The position numbers and the translations under genes were made by a program. From NCBI RefSeq assembly GCF_032144095.1, contig NZ_JAVSNJ010000004.1, positions 94,574-158,573 on the forward strand: DNA of 64,000 nucleotides. The letters are read 5' to 3'. Source of the DNA: Sphaerochaeta sp032144095 (GTDB lineage: Bacteria; Spirochaetota; Spirochaetia; Sphaerochaetales; Sphaerochaetaceae). This document shows, piece by piece, positions 1 through 8,980 of the stretch. Under the pieces are notes generated by a model. The model had not been told where the DNA came from, did not search any database, and was given only the letters and a program-made list of their open reading frames with translations. Position 1 is the first letter of the stretch, and every line of letters starts with the position of its first letter.

Positions 1-1
1 C

Positions 2-655
2 CCGGCAGGCATCACCTTCACGATCTGGGGCTTGATCTACCTCCTGCTTGCCCTCTATACCCTCTACCAGCTGGGACTCTTCAGGGGCAAGGATGATGAC
101 AAGGCAGAAAAAGAGCTCCTCAAGCAGGTAGGCAATCTCTTTGCCTTCTCCTCAATCATAAACTCCATCTGGATATTCTGCTGGCATAACAGGGTCATCT
201 TCCTCTCGTTTGTCCTGATGCTTCTCATCCTCATATCGCTTATGGCCATCTACCAGCTCATCAGAAAAGCGACCCTTACCAAACGACAGTGGCTTTTCAT
301 CAGCCTTCCTTTTTCTGTCTACTTTGGCTGGATAACGGTGGCAACCATAGCAAATGCGACCACACTCCTGGTCGATCTGGGATGGGGAGGCTGGGCCATC
401 AGCGAAGCTGGATGGACAGCTACCATGCTCATCATCGGGACTCTCATCGGCATGGCTACAGCCATAACGGCCAAGGACATCCCCTATGCGGCCACCCTCA
501 TCTGGGCCTTTGTGGGAATCCTCATCAAACACCGCTCAGCAGACGGCTTCAAGGGTGCCTACCCAATGGTTCTCATAACCGTGCAACTCTGTCTGCTAGC
601 TTTGGCCGGGACCGTAGTGCTCATCATCTTCATGAAACGAAAGAACGTTCAGTAA
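2..655 (+). CDS. TspO/MBR-like tryptophan-rich membrane protein (5' end outside window)
   Basis: The reading frame is open from base 2, so the start lies upstream of the window. The first visible residues read PAGITFTIWGLIYLLLALYT, the PxxxTFxIWGxIY pattern of bacterial tryptophan-rich sensory (TspO-like) proteins. About six hydrophobic segments follow, and a conserved-looking WGGWAISEAGW loop sits near the middle. TspO relatives are integral membrane proteins that bind tetrapyrroles or other lipophilic ligands; the ligand here cannot be told. The gene stops 9 bases before a membrane iron-sulfur gene on the same strand, so the two are probably cotranscribed. Confidence 0.75.
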   Translation, partial: PAGITFTIWGLIYLLLALYTLYQLGLFRGKDDDKAEKELLKQVGNLFAFSSIINSIWIFCWHNRVIFLSFVLMLLILISLMAIYQLIRKATLTKRQWLFISLPFSVYFGWITVATIANATTLLVDLGWGGWAISEAGWTATMLIIGTLIGMATAITAKDIPYAATLIWAFVGILIKHRSADGFKGAYPMVLITVQLCLLALAGTVVLIIFMKRKNVQ

Positions 656-664
656 CGACCTGTC

Positions 665-1786
665 ATGCAAGCCAGACAATGGGAGCTCACCCTTCTCAAA
701 ACACTCCTATGGAGCTACATAGCCCTCTGCCTGATCATTGCCTCCCTAAACTGGGGCTATGTTCCTTCGGCCTCGCCAAAGGTGGCTACTGCAATTACAA
801 AGCTGTGGCACTTCTATGAGAATTGGATAAAGACGATCCTCATCGTAGTGTGTGGCATCCTTACCCTTCGGATACGAAAGAGGAAGGCAAGCATAGCAAT
901 GCGCAAGAAGAACATGGTGGGCTTTGCCCTGGCAGCCCTTTTGGTCCACATCGCACTGCCCATCTTGCTGAAGAACCCAGAGCTCTACTATTTTGCCATG
1001 CCCCTTCCGTGGTCCACCATTCCCCTACAGGTTCAGGTAGAAGGGACAGCCATCCAGAAGGGCCTTATGCAGAGCATAGGGCTTCAGGGTATCAAGCTTT
1101 CCCTGGTGTTCTTTTGGCTCTATAGCGGGTTCATCCTGGTAGGGACACTGCTCTTCGGCCGTAGGCTGCAATGTTCGTCCCTCTGCCTGTTCAACGGCTT
1201 TGCATCAGAGATATTCGAACCGGCTTTCCCCTTGCTGGGCAAGAAGAAGGCACCCCTTGGCAAGCATGGGCTTCGCTCTATATCTGTTGTCAGAACACTA
1301 TTCTTCATCCTTTCCCTGGCCTTTACCTCCTATTGGATTCTCCAAAGCATAGGGGTGGGCCTATCGGGAAACAGAGAAGGATTCTCTTCGCTGGAAACCT
1401 ACAAGTACCTCATCTTTGAACTGCTCATGGCCATGTTCTTCTGGGTTGCCTTCATCGGACGGATGTACTGTTACTACTGCCCGGTAGGGACCCTGCTCAG
1501 CTGGATAGCAAAGGTTGGAGGGCAGAGAATCATCACAGACAAGACGCATTGCATCCAATGTGGGAAATGCAACGCCACCTGCCAACTCTCCATCGACATA
1601 CAATCGTGCGCAAAGGAGAAAGGACCTGTAATTTCATCCTACTGCGTAGGTTGTGGCCACTGTGTGGATGTTTGTCCTGCAAAGACCTTGGGATACTGTA
1701 CAAATTTTACACATTTCTTTCATATTATTAGCTGTAAGTACAAACACAAAGGAAAACTTACCCGAATGCCAGAAACGAAACATTGA
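665..1786 (+). CDS. Membrane 4Fe-4S binding protein (NapH/Fer4_5-like)
   Basis: A 373-residue protein with several predicted membrane helices in its first two thirds, then YCYYCPVGTLL, the cysteine-rich motif of Fer4_5 (NapH/NosR/CcoG-type) membrane ferredoxins. Two classic 4Fe-4S clusters follow (CIQCGKCNATC and CVGCGHCVDVCP, roughly residues 297-340). Such proteins pass electrons between the membrane quinone pool and a partner enzyme. No partner oxidoreductase or FMN-binding protein is visible here. The start ATG lies 9 bases after the TspO-like gene and has no clear Shine-Dalgarno, suggesting coupling. The last 30 residues after the second cluster are basic and unlike the family, so the extreme C terminus may be diverged. 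Confidence 0.7.
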   Translation: MQARQWELTLLKTLLWSYIALCLIIASLNWGYVPSASPKVATAITKLWHFYENWIKTILIVVCGILTLRIRKRKASIAMRKKNMVGFALAALLVHIALPILLKNPELYYFAMPLPWSTIPLQVQVEGTAIQKGLMQSIGLQGIKLSLVFFWLYSGFILVGTLLFGRRLQCSSLCLFNGFASEIFEPAFPLLGKKKAPLGKHGLRSISVVRTLFFILSLAFTSYWILQSIGVGLSGNREGFSSLETYKYLIFELLMAMFFWVAFIGRMYCYYCPVGTLLSWIAKVGGQRIITDKTHCIQCGKCNATCQLSIDIQSCAKEKGPVISSYCVGCGHCVDVCPAKTLGYCTNFTHFFHIISCKYKHKGKLTRMPETKH

Positions 1787-1844
1787 CAGGTGTCAAAATG
1801 CAATGGTAGGGTTAAAGTATAGGCCCAACGGAGGAAACCGAATA

Positions 1845-4076
1845 GTGAAGCGGATTTACAGAAGACAGGCAAGCGGGAAAAAATCCGTCTTCATCGCGCT
1901 TTTCCTAATCCTTGTCCTCTTTCTTTCCGCTGGCTTTCTGGGCGTACGGTACTTCGAGGATTTCTACCACAAGGAGAAAATCCAGGAGGCAACATTCCTG
2001 GCATATGCCTATGCCAACTCCATGGAATCACTAATCGATGCAAGGTCCCTCCTGACCGAGCAATTTCACAAGACACTTACGGTTGCCGGACAGATAACGG
2101 CCATGCAACAACAACCCTATTCAAACGAGCTGCTCACAGACCTGGCCACATCCCTCAACGTGGACGTAATCTACGCCTATGACGATAACCTTACCATCGA
2201 ATACACCAGTGACAGCCAGTATTTGGGATGGGTTGCCCCCAAGGATCATCCGGTAAGACGGTTTTATGAAAGCGGTGTTGCCCAGGCAGTAGACGGTGTG
2301 AGAACCGATACGGAATCCGGTATCTACTTCATGTACAGCTACCAACGCCTTGATGGGGGAAAATTCCTGCAGGTAGGGCTCAGGGTGGAGAAACTTGCTG
2401 ATCTCTATGAAAGGCTCAACGCACAGTGGCTCATAGACCAGATAGCCAACAAAAGCCCAAACACCCATATTGCCTTCATAAACAAGAACAACATCATTCA
2501 AGCCTCAAGCGACCCCAGGGAAAAAGGTACCTATGTTGACCTTATCCTGAAACCTGAAACCTTTGGCCAAGAATCCACAACCCAGCCCTATATTGAGGAA
2601 ACACCCAGCAAAGACCTGAAATTGTTCGTTCCCATATATGTTGGTGGTGTATACCAAGGGATGCTTACCATAGTTTTTGACCAGAGCAATGTAAACAAGC
2701 TGGTCATACAGGTAACGGTGATAGTATTCATCTCCCTTATCTTCCTGTTCATCCTTTTCAGCATCTCAATAATCAACATTGCACGCAAGAACAAGAAGAT
2801 CTTCTCCGTAGCCTACTACGATGAGCTGACAAGCCTGCCAACCGTACGCCTGCTAAAAGAAAAAATGAAAACAGAAAGCCATGATGACCTTGCCCTGTTC
2901 ATCATACATGCCATAAACCTCAAGGTCATCGAACTTACCTACGGCTACAGTGTTGGCGATACCATCGTACAGGAGATTGCGCACAAGCTGGCAGATCTCA
3001 GCCACAACGAGGTCAAGCTGCAGGCCTTCCGGTTCTCCGATGACCAGTTCATCCTGCTTGTCCAGAACTACGGCAGGCAGGAAGTATTGGTCGAACTCTG
3101 CACCCTTATCGCCAACATCCGTGTCTCGACTGAAAGGACAGGGTCGGTAACCCTTTGCATGGGCATCGTGGAGATGGAAGGGAAGAGCGGAAACTTCAAC
3201 CAACTCATCAAGGAAGCATCGATAGCCTTGCATGCAACGACCCTGGACAAGAGGGTGCAGTTCTATACAAAGGCAATGGAGGAGAAGCTCATACGTGATG
3301 AGGCCATTGAGCAGGAGCTCAAACAGGTCATAGCAGGAAAGAGCGAAGCACTCTCGCTTGTCTACCAACCGATAGTCACCATGGATGATGAAATAATCAT
3401 AAGCCTGGAAGCGCTTGCCCGTATGGAAAGCACACAACTAGGCCCGATCTCACCTTTGGAATTCATCCCCATTGCAGAGGAGAGGCATCTCATTGTCCCA
3501 TTGGGAAACATCATCTTCCAGAAGGCCTGCATGTTCATGCGCACCCTCACAGAACTGGGCTTTGGCTCCTGCCGTATTGCGGTGAACTTCTCCGCCATCC
3601 AACTGATGAACAGGGAGCTCATCACCTCCTTGAAGGAATATGCCTCGGCTGCTGGCATTGATATCCGACAGATGGAGGTAGAGCTGACCGAGTCGGCTTT
3701 CACTGAAAACTTTGAGTTGCTTGCCCATCAGGTACAAAGCATCCATTCCCTGGGAATCGGGATAGCAATCGATGATTTTGGGACAGGATTCTCCTCCCTA
3801 AACCGCCTCCAGAACCTGGATATCGATACCCTGAAACTCGACAAGAAATTTGTTGATACCCTTTCGGCACCCTTTGCACAGGGAATTGCCTCAGACATCA
3901 TCTCCATGGCACACCACCTCAAAAAGCCTGTCACCGCTGAAGGTGTCGAAACCGAAATGCAGCGACAACTATTGCTTGGGATGGGGTGTGACTATATGCA
4001 AGGGTATCTGTTCAGCAAGCCTATCCCGGAAGGCGACGTCATCGCCCTTCTTGAGAAGCAGAGGGTCGGTAACTGA
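1845..4076 (+). CDS. c-di-GMP phosphodiesterase: Cache-like sensor, degenerate GGDEF, EAL
   Basis: I chose the GTG at 1845 (743 aa) because GGAGG lies 10 bases upstream; an in-frame ATG at 1803 has no comparable site. Domains: membrane helix about 15-34, a periplasmic Cache-like sensor to about 285, a second helix about 287-308, a GGDEF-like domain about 323-480 and an EAL domain about 485-740. The cyclase signature is replaced by SDDQF, so synthesis is unlikely. The EAL domain keeps EAL, the NFS asparagine, ELTES, DDFGTG, the KLDKKF lysine, AEGVET and QGYLF, so it should hydrolyse c-di-GMP. Its 3' end overlaps the convergent C39-like gene by 38 bases. Confidence 0.85.
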   Translation: MKRIYRRQASGKKSVFIALFLILVLFLSAGFLGVRYFEDFYHKEKIQEATFLAYAYANSMESLIDARSLLTEQFHKTLTVAGQITAMQQQPYSNELLTDLATSLNVDVIYAYDDNLTIEYTSDSQYLGWVAPKDHPVRRFYESGVAQAVDGVRTDTESGIYFMYSYQRLDGGKFLQVGLRVEKLADLYERLNAQWLIDQIANKSPNTHIAFINKNNIIQASSDPREKGTYVDLILKPETFGQESTTQPYIEETPSKDLKLFVPIYVGGVYQGMLTIVFDQSNVNKLVIQVTVIVFISLIFLFILFSISIINIARKNKKIFSVAYYDELTSLPTVRLLKEKMKTESHDDLALFIIHAINLKVIELTYGYSVGDTIVQEIAHKLADLSHNEVKLQAFRFSDDQFILLVQNYGRQEVLVELCTLIANIRVSTERTGSVTLCMGIVEMEGKSGNFNQLIKEASIALHATTLDKRVQFYTKAMEEKLIRDEAIEQELKQVIAGKSEALSLVYQPIVTMDDEIIISLEALARMESTQLGPISPLEFIPIAEERHLIVPLGNIIFQKACMFMRTLTELGFGSCRIAVNFSAIQLMNRELITSLKEYASAAGIDIRQMEVELTESAFTENFELLAHQVQSIHSLGIGIAIDDFGTGFSSLNRLQNLDIDTLKLDKKFVDTLSAPFAQGIASDIISMAHHLKKPVTAEGVETEMQRQLLLGMGCDYMQGYLFSKPIPEGDVIALLEKQRVGN

Positions 4077-4677
4077 TGAACCCACCACCACGGGTGGTAC
4101 TCTCCAGCCAGGAGCCAAGGTCAATCTTCCAGGAAAGAGCTGCGTCATAGACCGTTACAGAGACACCCTGCCCTTCTTCCTCCCCTTCAATACCAACCAA
4201 GGTGACCCAGTGCCACTCATCCAGGTTGGTCAGGGAGCCTCTTGAGAGGTTGAGAAAGGCAACGGGAGAATCGGCCTTGAAGGAAGAGATCAAAAAGTCG
4301 ACCACTTCAGACAGTGAGGGACGCCTCTCCTTTGCCCTGGAAATCTTCAGGGTGTGGGCCTGTAGCTCGAAAGAGGTTGAAGCCAGATAGGCATCGAACC
4401 CTTTGGTAAACTGGCTAAGCAGATGCACACCCATGATACCTGGGGTGATGAGCTTCCACATCTCCTGCATCAATTGGATCGCCTCTTCCTTCTGGACTCT
4501 CTTCGGATGAAGCCTTTGCTGGAAATAGAGCATCATATTGCTGGCCGTGGTCGGACCACAGCCGGCTCGCCTTTGCCAGAGCATGGGGAACCACTCCTGG
4601 TCTGCACCAAAGGAGATGATCCCAGCGTTGTCATGGATAGAGAGATATTCAGGATGTTCTATGGTTTGTAGTATCAA
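4039..4677 (-). CDS. C39-like cysteine-peptidase fold protein
   Basis: A 212-residue protein with no signal peptide. It carries RRAGCGPTTASNMM (Cys40), DEWHWVTLVGI (His156) and TVYDAA (Asp178), matching the order and spacing of the Cys-His-Asp triad in C39-like papain-fold proteins. Family members are peptidases or inactive relatives; the substrate is unknown. The start is TTG at 4677, supported by GAGG 8 bases upstream, inside the end of the rhodanese gene. The two genes are therefore probably translated together. The 3' end overlaps the EAL gene tail by 38 bases on the opposite strand. Confidence 0.6.
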   Translation of the reverse strand: MILQTIEHPEYLSIHDNAGIISFGADQEWFPMLWQRRAGCGPTTASNMMLYFQQRLHPKRVQKEEAIQLMQEMWKLITPGIMGVHLLSQFTKGFDAYLASTSFELQAHTLKISRAKERRPSLSEVVDFLISSFKADSPVAFLNLSRGSLTNLDEWHWVTLVGIEGEEEGQGVSVTVYDAALSWKIDLGSWLESTTRGGGFISYRPSASQEGR

Positions 4678-4686
4678 AGCATTACC

Positions 4687-5115
4687 TCAACGAACCGTCT
4701 CAAACGGCCAATTGATGATCCCACCGAAATCAAGGACACCGGTATAGCCAAGGGCCACAAGCTTCTTGCTGGCCTGGGCACTGCGGGCACCACTGCGGCA
4801 ATAGACCAGGATGGTTGCATCCAGATCGGGCAGTGCCGCGACCTTGTAACTACCAATGGTCTCATTCGCTATGTTGATTGCCCCTCGTACATGCCCCTCC
4901 GCAAATTCCCCAGGGGTACGCACATCAAGGATGGTGAGCTTTACGCCACTGTCCATCATCTCTTTTGCCTTTTCGGCTGATATTTTTCGATACGTAGCTT
5001 TTTCTCCTTCCAAGGGATGACTATCCTGTTTGCCTTTGGCAAAAGCCTTCAGCCCAAGAAATATCAGAAACCAGATGATCAGTATGATGAGGATGATGAT
5101 GGTGACTTTATTCAT
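4687..5115 (-). CDS. Membrane-anchored rhodanese-like protein
   Basis: A 142-residue protein with one N-terminal membrane helix (about residues 4-25) and a single rhodanese domain. The active-site loop CRSGARS contains the catalytic cysteine, and LDVRTPGEFAEGHVRGAINI is the CH2A-type region. Rhodaneses move sulfane sulfur; a short anchored version could act in sulfur or selenium delivery or envelope redox. A Shine-Dalgarno AGGAG lies about 10 bases before the ATG. The C39-like gene follows 9 bases downstream. A long inverted repeat sits just upstream at 5140-5180. Confidence 0.85.
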   Translation of the reverse strand: MNKVTIIILIILIIWFLIFLGLKAFAKGKQDSHPLEGEKATYRKISAEKAKEMMDSGVKLTILDVRTPGEFAEGHVRGAINIANETIGSYKVAALPDLDATILVYCRSGARSAQASKKLVALGYTGVLDFGGIINWPFETVR

Positions 5116-5139
5116 GTGATAGGATCTCCTATCAACAAG

Positions 5140-5180
5140 ATGGCAATTCTCCTCCTGTTGGTCAAGAGAAGAATTGCCAT
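5140..5180. repeat. Inverted repeat upstream of rhodanese gene
   Basis: ATGGCAATTCT (5140-5150) pairs with AGAATTGCCAT (5170-5180). Three further pairs (CTC/GAG) form after one mismatch, leaving a loop of about 12 bases. It lies between the end of the lipoprotein operon and the rhodanese ribosome binding site, all on the minus strand. No T-run follows on either strand, so it is more likely an operator, an mRNA stability hairpin or a Rho-assisted stop than a simple intrinsic terminator. Confidence 0.5.
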
Positions 5181-5222
5181 TATGGAGAAAAACATCAATT
5201 GATGCTCATGTGAGCAACTACC

Positions 5223-5768
5223 CTATAGGTCTTTATTGAGCTGGCTTTCCAGATACTCCATCATAACCGTGGCCTTTGCCTCAGCCATCGCCAGTTTTTG
5301 CTCCAAGGCCAGGGTTTGTTGCTTGTAGGCATCCTTGAGATTCTTCACAGGATAGGAGGAAAGAACCCAGACAGTTCCATCAGGTGCTGTGTAGCGTTCG
5401 GCTACCGACACCCCGCGCAGCGCTATGTTGACCGTCTGCACGCTCAGGCTCTGCAGGACCTCAAGCGACTGCTGGTTTCTCAGTGTCTCCCCTGCCTCCT
5501 CCACAAAGGTCACCAGTGCGTTGTCAACAGTGGTTGAAGCCCATCTGCCTATCGCATCCTTGGCTGCTGACTCTGCCCGAAGCAGGCTGAGCTGGGCAGT
5601 CGACTGCTTTGCCGATCCTACCTCATAGTGGAGGGTACTGGTATTCTTAGGGGTGGAGGTTGTCCAGTAGGGTGATCCGTCAGGGTTTGGCTTGGGGGTG
5701 GAAGCACAGCTTACCAGGACGAGCAGTAGGCCAATGCTGCACAGTAGGGCCATATGTTTCTTGTTCAT
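5223..5768 (-). CDS. LPP20-family lipoprotein
   Basis: A 181-residue protein starting at the ATG at 5768, which has AAGGAG 5 bases upstream. The signal peptide ends in a lipobox, LVSC, with Cys21 as the lipidation site. The mature part begins with a SPYWTTSTPKNT segment and an amphipathic RAESAAKDAIGRWASTTV helix, both typical of LPP20 domains. It ends with a Gln/Glu/Lys-rich helical tail. It is the last gene of a five-gene lipoprotein operon; the gap to the preceding gene is 10 bases. Function is unknown. LPP20 proteins are outer-membrane or periplasm-facing lipoproteins of Gram-negative bacteria. Confidence 0.75.
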   Translation of the reverse strand: MNKKHMALLCSIGLLLVLVSCASTPKPNPDGSPYWTTSTPKNTSTLHYEVGSAKQSTAQLSLLRAESAAKDAIGRWASTTVDNALVTFVEEAGETLRNQQSLEVLQSLSVQTVNIALRGVSVAERYTAPDGTVWVLSSYPVKNLKDAYKQQTLALEQKLAMAEAKATVMMEYLESQLNKDL

Positions 5769-5778
5769 AGGTAACTCC

Positions 5779-6540
5779 TTATTCCGTGATGGAGGCAAGG
5801 CTCCAGTAGGTATCGGTCTCGGGTTCATAATATCGGTCCACGATGGCAAAGCCCACCAACAGGCCCCGTTGTGCCTGGTAGAGCACACGATCCATCGCCT
5901 TGGCACTCCCGTCCCTTGTGGTATCGAGGGCTACCGAATAGGCATGCTCGGTATAGAGGTCCAAAAGGTTCTGCGCTGCCGCAAAATCAGAGGCCTCCAA
6001 CGAGTCGTTCAAAAAGTAGTACGCCTTGCTGCTCCCTACCCCAAACCGGTAGCCATCCAGAGAAGGGTAGCTTGTAAGCCATGGGGGACGACCTTCGAAG
6101 TCTGGCCCTGCCGGGTAGGTGCGCCTGGTCTCTGGCTTCCTGGAGTATCGGGCAAGTACTACCGCCCCAGCCCTGCTGTCAAACGATACGGAGAGCAAGG
6201 TAAGGTCTTCTATGACGCCCTTGAGGCCCTCTTCATCATAATAGGCCATCTCCTTCACCGCAAATGCCTTGGCGGCTCCATCCTGCATCACCAGGGTGGA
6301 GTCAAGGGCCAGGGCCTCTTCCAGGAGGATGCTCCTGGCACAGGAGATGATGGCCCTCTCTACCATATGTTCCTCCGTTGCATAGGGGCCCGAAAGCCCC
6401 ACATAGACATTGGCCGGATAGGTATGGATTTCAAGCAAGGAGAGGGAGAGCGACTGCTCACCTCTCTCGGGATGCCCCCCTGTGGAAGAGCATCCGAGCA
6501 AGGGGAGGAGCATGAGAAGGACTATCCCTATCCGAGCCAT
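5779..6540 (-). CDS. LPP20-like lipoprotein, diverged
   Basis: A 253-residue lipoprotein with lipobox LLGC (Cys17). It shares the operon's general plan: a PPWLTSYPSLDGYRFGVGSSKAY segment resembles the start of LPP20 domains, preceded by an extra 130-residue region with its own AxxxxARSILLEEAL helix. It could therefore be a tandem of two related modules. It ends 10 bases before the next LPP20 gene and starts 3 bases after the preceding one. No enzymatic motif is visible. Confidence 0.6.
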   Translation of the reverse strand: MARIGIVLLMLLPLLGCSSTGGHPERGEQSLSLSLLEIHTYPANVYVGLSGPYATEEHMVERAIISCARSILLEEALALDSTLVMQDGAAKAFAVKEMAYYDEEGLKGVIEDLTLLSVSFDSRAGAVVLARYSRKPETRRTYPAGPDFEGRPPWLTSYPSLDGYRFGVGSSKAYYFLNDSLEASDFAAAQNLLDLYTEHAYSVALDTTRDGSAKAMDRVLYQAQRGLLVGFAIVDRYYEPETDTYWSLASITE

Positions 6541-6543
6541 GGC

Positions 6544-7134
6544 TTAGCGGTCGGTCTTCTTGAGGAGGTTGGCGAAGGCATCCTTCATCTTTGCGTTTGC
6601 CGCAGCTGCTGCATCGCTTTCGACAAAGGCCTCTGCCACCGCCTCTGCAGCGGGCTCGAAGCTCTTTTCGATGTTGGCTAGCGGGATCGAGCAGAGTACC
6701 CATACCCCACCGTCAGCATCGATCCACATGCTTTCCGTAGTCACCCCTGACAGGGTCGCCTCAGCAACCTGCTGGCTGATGGTCTCCATGGCATCCATTG
6801 CCTGTCGGTTATCGCCACTGCCGGCGTCATTGACATAGGTGACGACCACTTCCTTGACCGAGGTACTAACCCAAGCTGCAATCTTGTTCTTGGCTTCGAC
6901 AGTTGCACGTTTGATGGAGATCTGCTTGTCGCTCATCTTTCCATATCCGGATTCAAAGTGCATGTCCTGGGTAGAGACTGCCTTATAGACCCACTCTGGC
7001 TGTGGGATGCCATCGGCGCCTAGGACTACTTTCACCACCGGCTTTGGGGCTGGGGCATCTTTTTTTGTGGTTGTACATCCGCTCAAGCCGAACAGGACGA
7101 CAGCAGAAACAAGCATGATCAAAAGCTTCTTCAT
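6544..7134 (-). CDS. LPP20-family lipoprotein
   Basis: A 196-residue lipoprotein with lipobox LSGC (Cys20), followed by a short Ala/Pro/Lys linker. The mature domain has GIPQPEWVYKAVSTQDMHFESGYGKMS, then the RATVEAKNKIAAWVSTSV helix and VWVLCSIPL strand, the pattern shared with the 5223-5768 product. The C-terminal tail is Ala-rich (AAEAVAEAFVESDAAAAANA). A ribosome binding site (GAGGTCTC) precedes the ATG. Its role is unknown; by context it is probably part of an envelope lipoprotein complex with its neighbours. Confidence 0.75.
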   Translation of the reverse strand: MKKLLIMLVSAVVLFGLSGCTTTKKDAPAPKPVVKVVLGADGIPQPEWVYKAVSTQDMHFESGYGKMSDKQISIKRATVEAKNKIAAWVSTSVKEVVVTYVNDAGSGDNRQAMDAMETISQQVAEATLSGVTTESMWIDADGGVWVLCSIPLANIEKSFEPAAEAVAEAFVESDAAAAANAKMKDAFANLLKKTDR

Positions 7135-7157
7135 GAGAGACCTCCAAGAGAGAAATA

Positions 7158-8189
7158 TTACATACTATCCCCAAGCCTTTTCTGCAAGAGGGTGAAAAAC
7201 TCGGAAACGGAGAGGGTGGTTGCCTGGATGAGGGCTTTCTTCTGGGCATCCTCACTGCTCAAGGCAGCTTCACGCTCACTCACCTGGTAGGTGAAGAGTG
7301 TAACATCACCACTGACCAGCTGGGCTGAAAGCGAATAGCGTACGTATTTGTATGGGCTGTCCTTGAGTTCAATAGGGGTACTCTCATAGTGCAGGTTCAG
7401 GTAAGCCGAGGGATTCGCATCCAGGGGGACGATCGAGAAGCCGAGGGCCACCAACTTTTGGGAGAAGGCTGAGAACAGCATCTGGTGGTCACCAAGGCTG
7501 TCGACGGTCACCGCTACCCGCACCGAGGAGGCAATCGTTGCCAGTTCGCGCTCCAGCGAGAACAGGGTTGAGTTTTGGCTCTTTTTCAGAAGCACCTGCA
7601 TCTGGTCATAGAGGTCCTGCTGCCTTTGGGCAAAGGAAAGGGCCTTCAACAGGGTAAAATACCGTGCAAGTGGTTCTGTCCGTGTGATGAGCTCCCTTCG
7701 TACTGACATGATGGAAATGTCCAGCTCATCAATCTCCTTCTGGTAGATTTCCGCCGTTTTCTTACGGTCGAGTGCAACTCGGACGTATACCCTGGCCGTG
7801 TCATCTACATAGGTATTGACCACCTGGGCCCCCACGATCTTATCGGTGCTGGAAGTGACGCTGCCTTGGTCCACCATCTCCGAGAGGGTGGAAAACTTCA
7901 CCTGACCGTCCCCACTATCCTGGGCCGTGGACCGGGACAGGACGGTGGTGACTGAGCGAACCTGGGAATTGAATACCTGCGAAAGCGAGGAGAGGGCGGC
8001 ATCGGTGGCCTTTTCCCGGGAGGAGCCGCTGCCGAGGGCACAAAGATAGGTATCTTCATCGTACTGCCTGTCATAGAGGGTATCCAGCCAGTGCGGGGCC
8101 GAACCTGAAGCGAGAGAGGAGCAGCCACTACCAAGCGATAGGGCTACAAAGAGCAACACCACAAAGAGGGCCGATCTAGCATGCTTCAT
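7158..8189 (-). CDS. LPP20-domain lipoprotein, long form
   Basis: A 343-residue lipoprotein with lipobox GSGC (Cys23). Residues about 30-150 form an LPP20 domain (PHWLDTLYDRQYDEDTYLCA, REKATDAALSSLSQVF, and ARVYVRVALDRKKTAEIY). A helical linker and a second alpha/beta domain (about 225-340) follow, containing SVRVAVTVDSLGDHQMLFSA. The second half recalls the LpoB/CsgG-like fold in being a strand-rich domain after a coiled linker, but no motif proves it. It lies 18 bases after the LpoB-like gene and is the second gene of the operon. Confidence 0.7.
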   Translation of the reverse strand: MKHARSALFVVLLFVALSLGSGCSSLASGSAPHWLDTLYDRQYDEDTYLCALGSGSSREKATDAALSSLSQVFNSQVRSVTTVLSRSTAQDSGDGQVKFSTLSEMVDQGSVTSSTDKIVGAQVVNTYVDDTARVYVRVALDRKKTAEIYQKEIDELDISIMSVRRELITRTEPLARYFTLLKALSFAQRQQDLYDQMQVLLKKSQNSTLFSLERELATIASSVRVAVTVDSLGDHQMLFSAFSQKLVALGFSIVPLDANPSAYLNLHYESTPIELKDSPYKYVRYSLSAQLVSGDVTLFTYQVSEREAALSSEDAQKKALIQATTLSVSEFFTLLQKRLGDSM

Positions 8190-8207
8190 ACGTATTACTG
8201 CCTTATC

Positions 8208-8816
8208 CTAGAATTGGTATTTGCTTTGCTTGACCATCTTCTTGATGGTCTCTTCCCCAACCCAGACCTTCTTGTTGGTCTCGATGTCGATGAGCTCGGC
8301 AGACACGTAGTAGGTACGCACCGACTTTCCGCCAACCTGGTCAAGATTGGTCCGGACAGACCCCTGCAACAGGTAGTCTGCCCCGATCTCCTTACCCAAG
8401 GCCTTGGCAGTGGATTCGCTTGCAAAGTACTGCTGCTCCTCCCGTTCATCACGCACGGAGGCCCTGAAGGAAACATCGGCAACCATGTCAACCTTTCCTG
8501 AATTGATGAGCTCTATCTCATACCGTTTGGCTATGATCGAGGTATCGATATGTTCGCTGCTGCGGTTCAGGAAGCTTCCCACGATCACCACGGGGTTCTT
8601 CATCTTGTGCATCCTGAACTGGTCAAGCCAGGGACTGCGCAAGCTATCCTTCACCAGGGCCTCAGAGACAAGTCGAATATCGGTATCGTTCCAGTTGCCG
8701 CTCAGGTCGATATTTACATCAGAGGAAAGCCTATCGACAGAGACGGTGGATTGGCAAGAGATCAGCAAGGCAACGAGCACCAGGGCAAGGGCGCTCAATT
8801 GTATCTTTTTCTTCAT
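8208..8816 (-). CDS. LpoB-like lipoprotein (PBP-activator family)
   Basis: A 202-residue lipoprotein, lipobox LISC (Cys21). The mature part contains LSGNWNDTDIRLVSEALV, PVVIVGSFLNRSSEHIDTSII, ALGKEIGADYLLQGSV and a C-terminal KVWVGEETIKK. These are hallmarks of the LpoB family, whose E. coli member activates PBP1B from the outer membrane. First gene of the five-lipoprotein operon; GGGAG lies 7 bases before the ATG. If the host is a Sphaerochaeta relative, penicillin-binding proteins may be missing, and an activator role would then be doubtful. Confidence 0.8.
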   Translation of the reverse strand: MKKKIQLSALALVLVALLISCQSTVSVDRLSSDVNIDLSGNWNDTDIRLVSEALVKDSLRSPWLDQFRMHKMKNPVVIVGSFLNRSSEHIDTSIIAKRYEIELINSGKVDMVADVSFRASVRDEREEQQYFASESTAKALGKEIGADYLLQGSVRTNLDQVGGKSVRTYYVSAELIDIETNKKVWVGEETIKKMVKQSKYQF

Positions 8817-8858
8817 AGGTTCACTCCCTTATAGTGGATAACAACCATTGTACACCAG

Positions 8859-8888
8859 TATATACGAGGTTTATAGAAAATTACCCAA
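8859..8888 (-). promoter_or_regulatory. Probable promoter of the lipoprotein operon
   Basis: On the minus strand, TTGGGT (8883-8888) and TATATA (8859-8864) are separated by 18 bases. The predicted start falls about 35 bases before the LpoB-like gene. A weak plus-strand promoter, TTGTAC with TTTATA 16 bases on (8848-8875), overlaps it. Confidence 0.4.
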
Positions 8889-8980
8889 AGAAATGTCTGA
8901 ATGGGGAGAACAGAGGGTGAAAAGAGGTATCTTGCTCCCTGTTCCTACCCTACAGGGAGGAATATGTGCAGCATTGTCAC

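Noticed and set aside
1705..1728. TTTACA/TATTAT as a promoter for the first EAL gene
   Set aside because: The two boxes are only 11 bases apart, too close for a sigma-70 promoter.
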